Below are positions 62,634-64,000 of a stretch of 64,000 nt of DNA, piece after piece. Numbering within the stretch: the stretch's first letter is position 1; each line of letters opens with the position of its first letter. The position numbers and the translations under genes were made by a program. Below the pieces are notes generated by a model. It was not told where the DNA came from, did no database searches, and saw only the letters and a program-made list of their open reading frames with translations. The stretch comes from Psychroserpens sp. NJDZ02 (GTDB lineage Bacteria > Bacteroidota > Bacteroidia > Flavobacteriales > Flavobacteriaceae): positions 2,536,001-2,600,000 of the forward strand of contig NZ_CP039451.1 in assembly GCF_004843725.1 (NCBI RefSeq), written 5' to 3'.

Positions 62634-62812
62634 CACCCGCTTAAGGAAATAACATCTTAAGAGACAGAGAAAAAAAGTTCATAAACATATTGAATTGACA
62701 GCGTAAGAATTTAATTGGAAACGATTAGATTCAAACAAGAGAATAAGCCATTTTGAGTAAAGAAATATTTCTTTAATTGTTAAGCATATTAGTGGAAACA
62801 CTTAAAAATTTA

Positions 62813-64000
<1,188 letters not shown>

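Overview
The window comes from a marine-type member of the Flavobacteriaceae (Bacteroidota). This rests on low GC, Bacteroidetes promoters of the form TTG-N17..20-TAnnTTTG, type IX secretion (T9SS) sorting domains, a FecI/FecR/TonB-receptor signalling set, a SecDF fusion and a flavobacterial 16S rRNA 5' part at the right edge. The genus cannot be fixed without a database search.

Bases 1-15,050 are accessory DNA. Seven single genes, all on the + strand and almost all encoding secreted proteins or lipoproteins, are separated by related intergenic repeats. The repeats contain a central hairpin and, at some junctions, inverted ends GTTAGGCAC / GTGCCTAAC. Each complete insertion sequence sits at or inside such a repeat: two 1,692-bp IS1182-type copies, one IS110-type element with a structured non-coding end that could be its bridge RNA, and one IS3-type element with a -1 frameshift site. 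Two IS1182-type relics and one IS3-type relic lie in or next to the same intervals. The layout resembles an integron cassette array, but no integrase is in the window. Bases 15,049-15,660 are decayed DNA at the border with the core chromosome.

Bases 15,661-21,200 hold a sigma factor / FecR / TonB-dependent receptor set facing a repeat-rich lipoprotein. From 21.3 to 48.2 kb the content is mainly housekeeping: ffh, folD, a minus-strand run with rluF and an alpha/beta hydrolase, a HerA-like ATPase, queE, asnB, a hybrid histidine kinase, gyrB, mdh, secDF, and a minus-strand group with lgt, yidD, cysS and folE. A small membrane-protein gene beside queE seems broken by one stop codon.

From 48.4 to 59.1 kb there are cell-surface genes: a 2,406-residue modular protein with a T9SS type B sorting domain, a FadL-type outer-membrane protein and a low-complexity lipoprotein. 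The window ends with proS, tRNA-Glu, rpsT, a 1.7-kb degenerate spacer that carries tandem rRNA promoters, and a 16S rRNA gene cut by the window edge. Three places (43.8, 45.7 and 62.2 kb) carry related intergenic segments that may be a structured RNA or repeat family.
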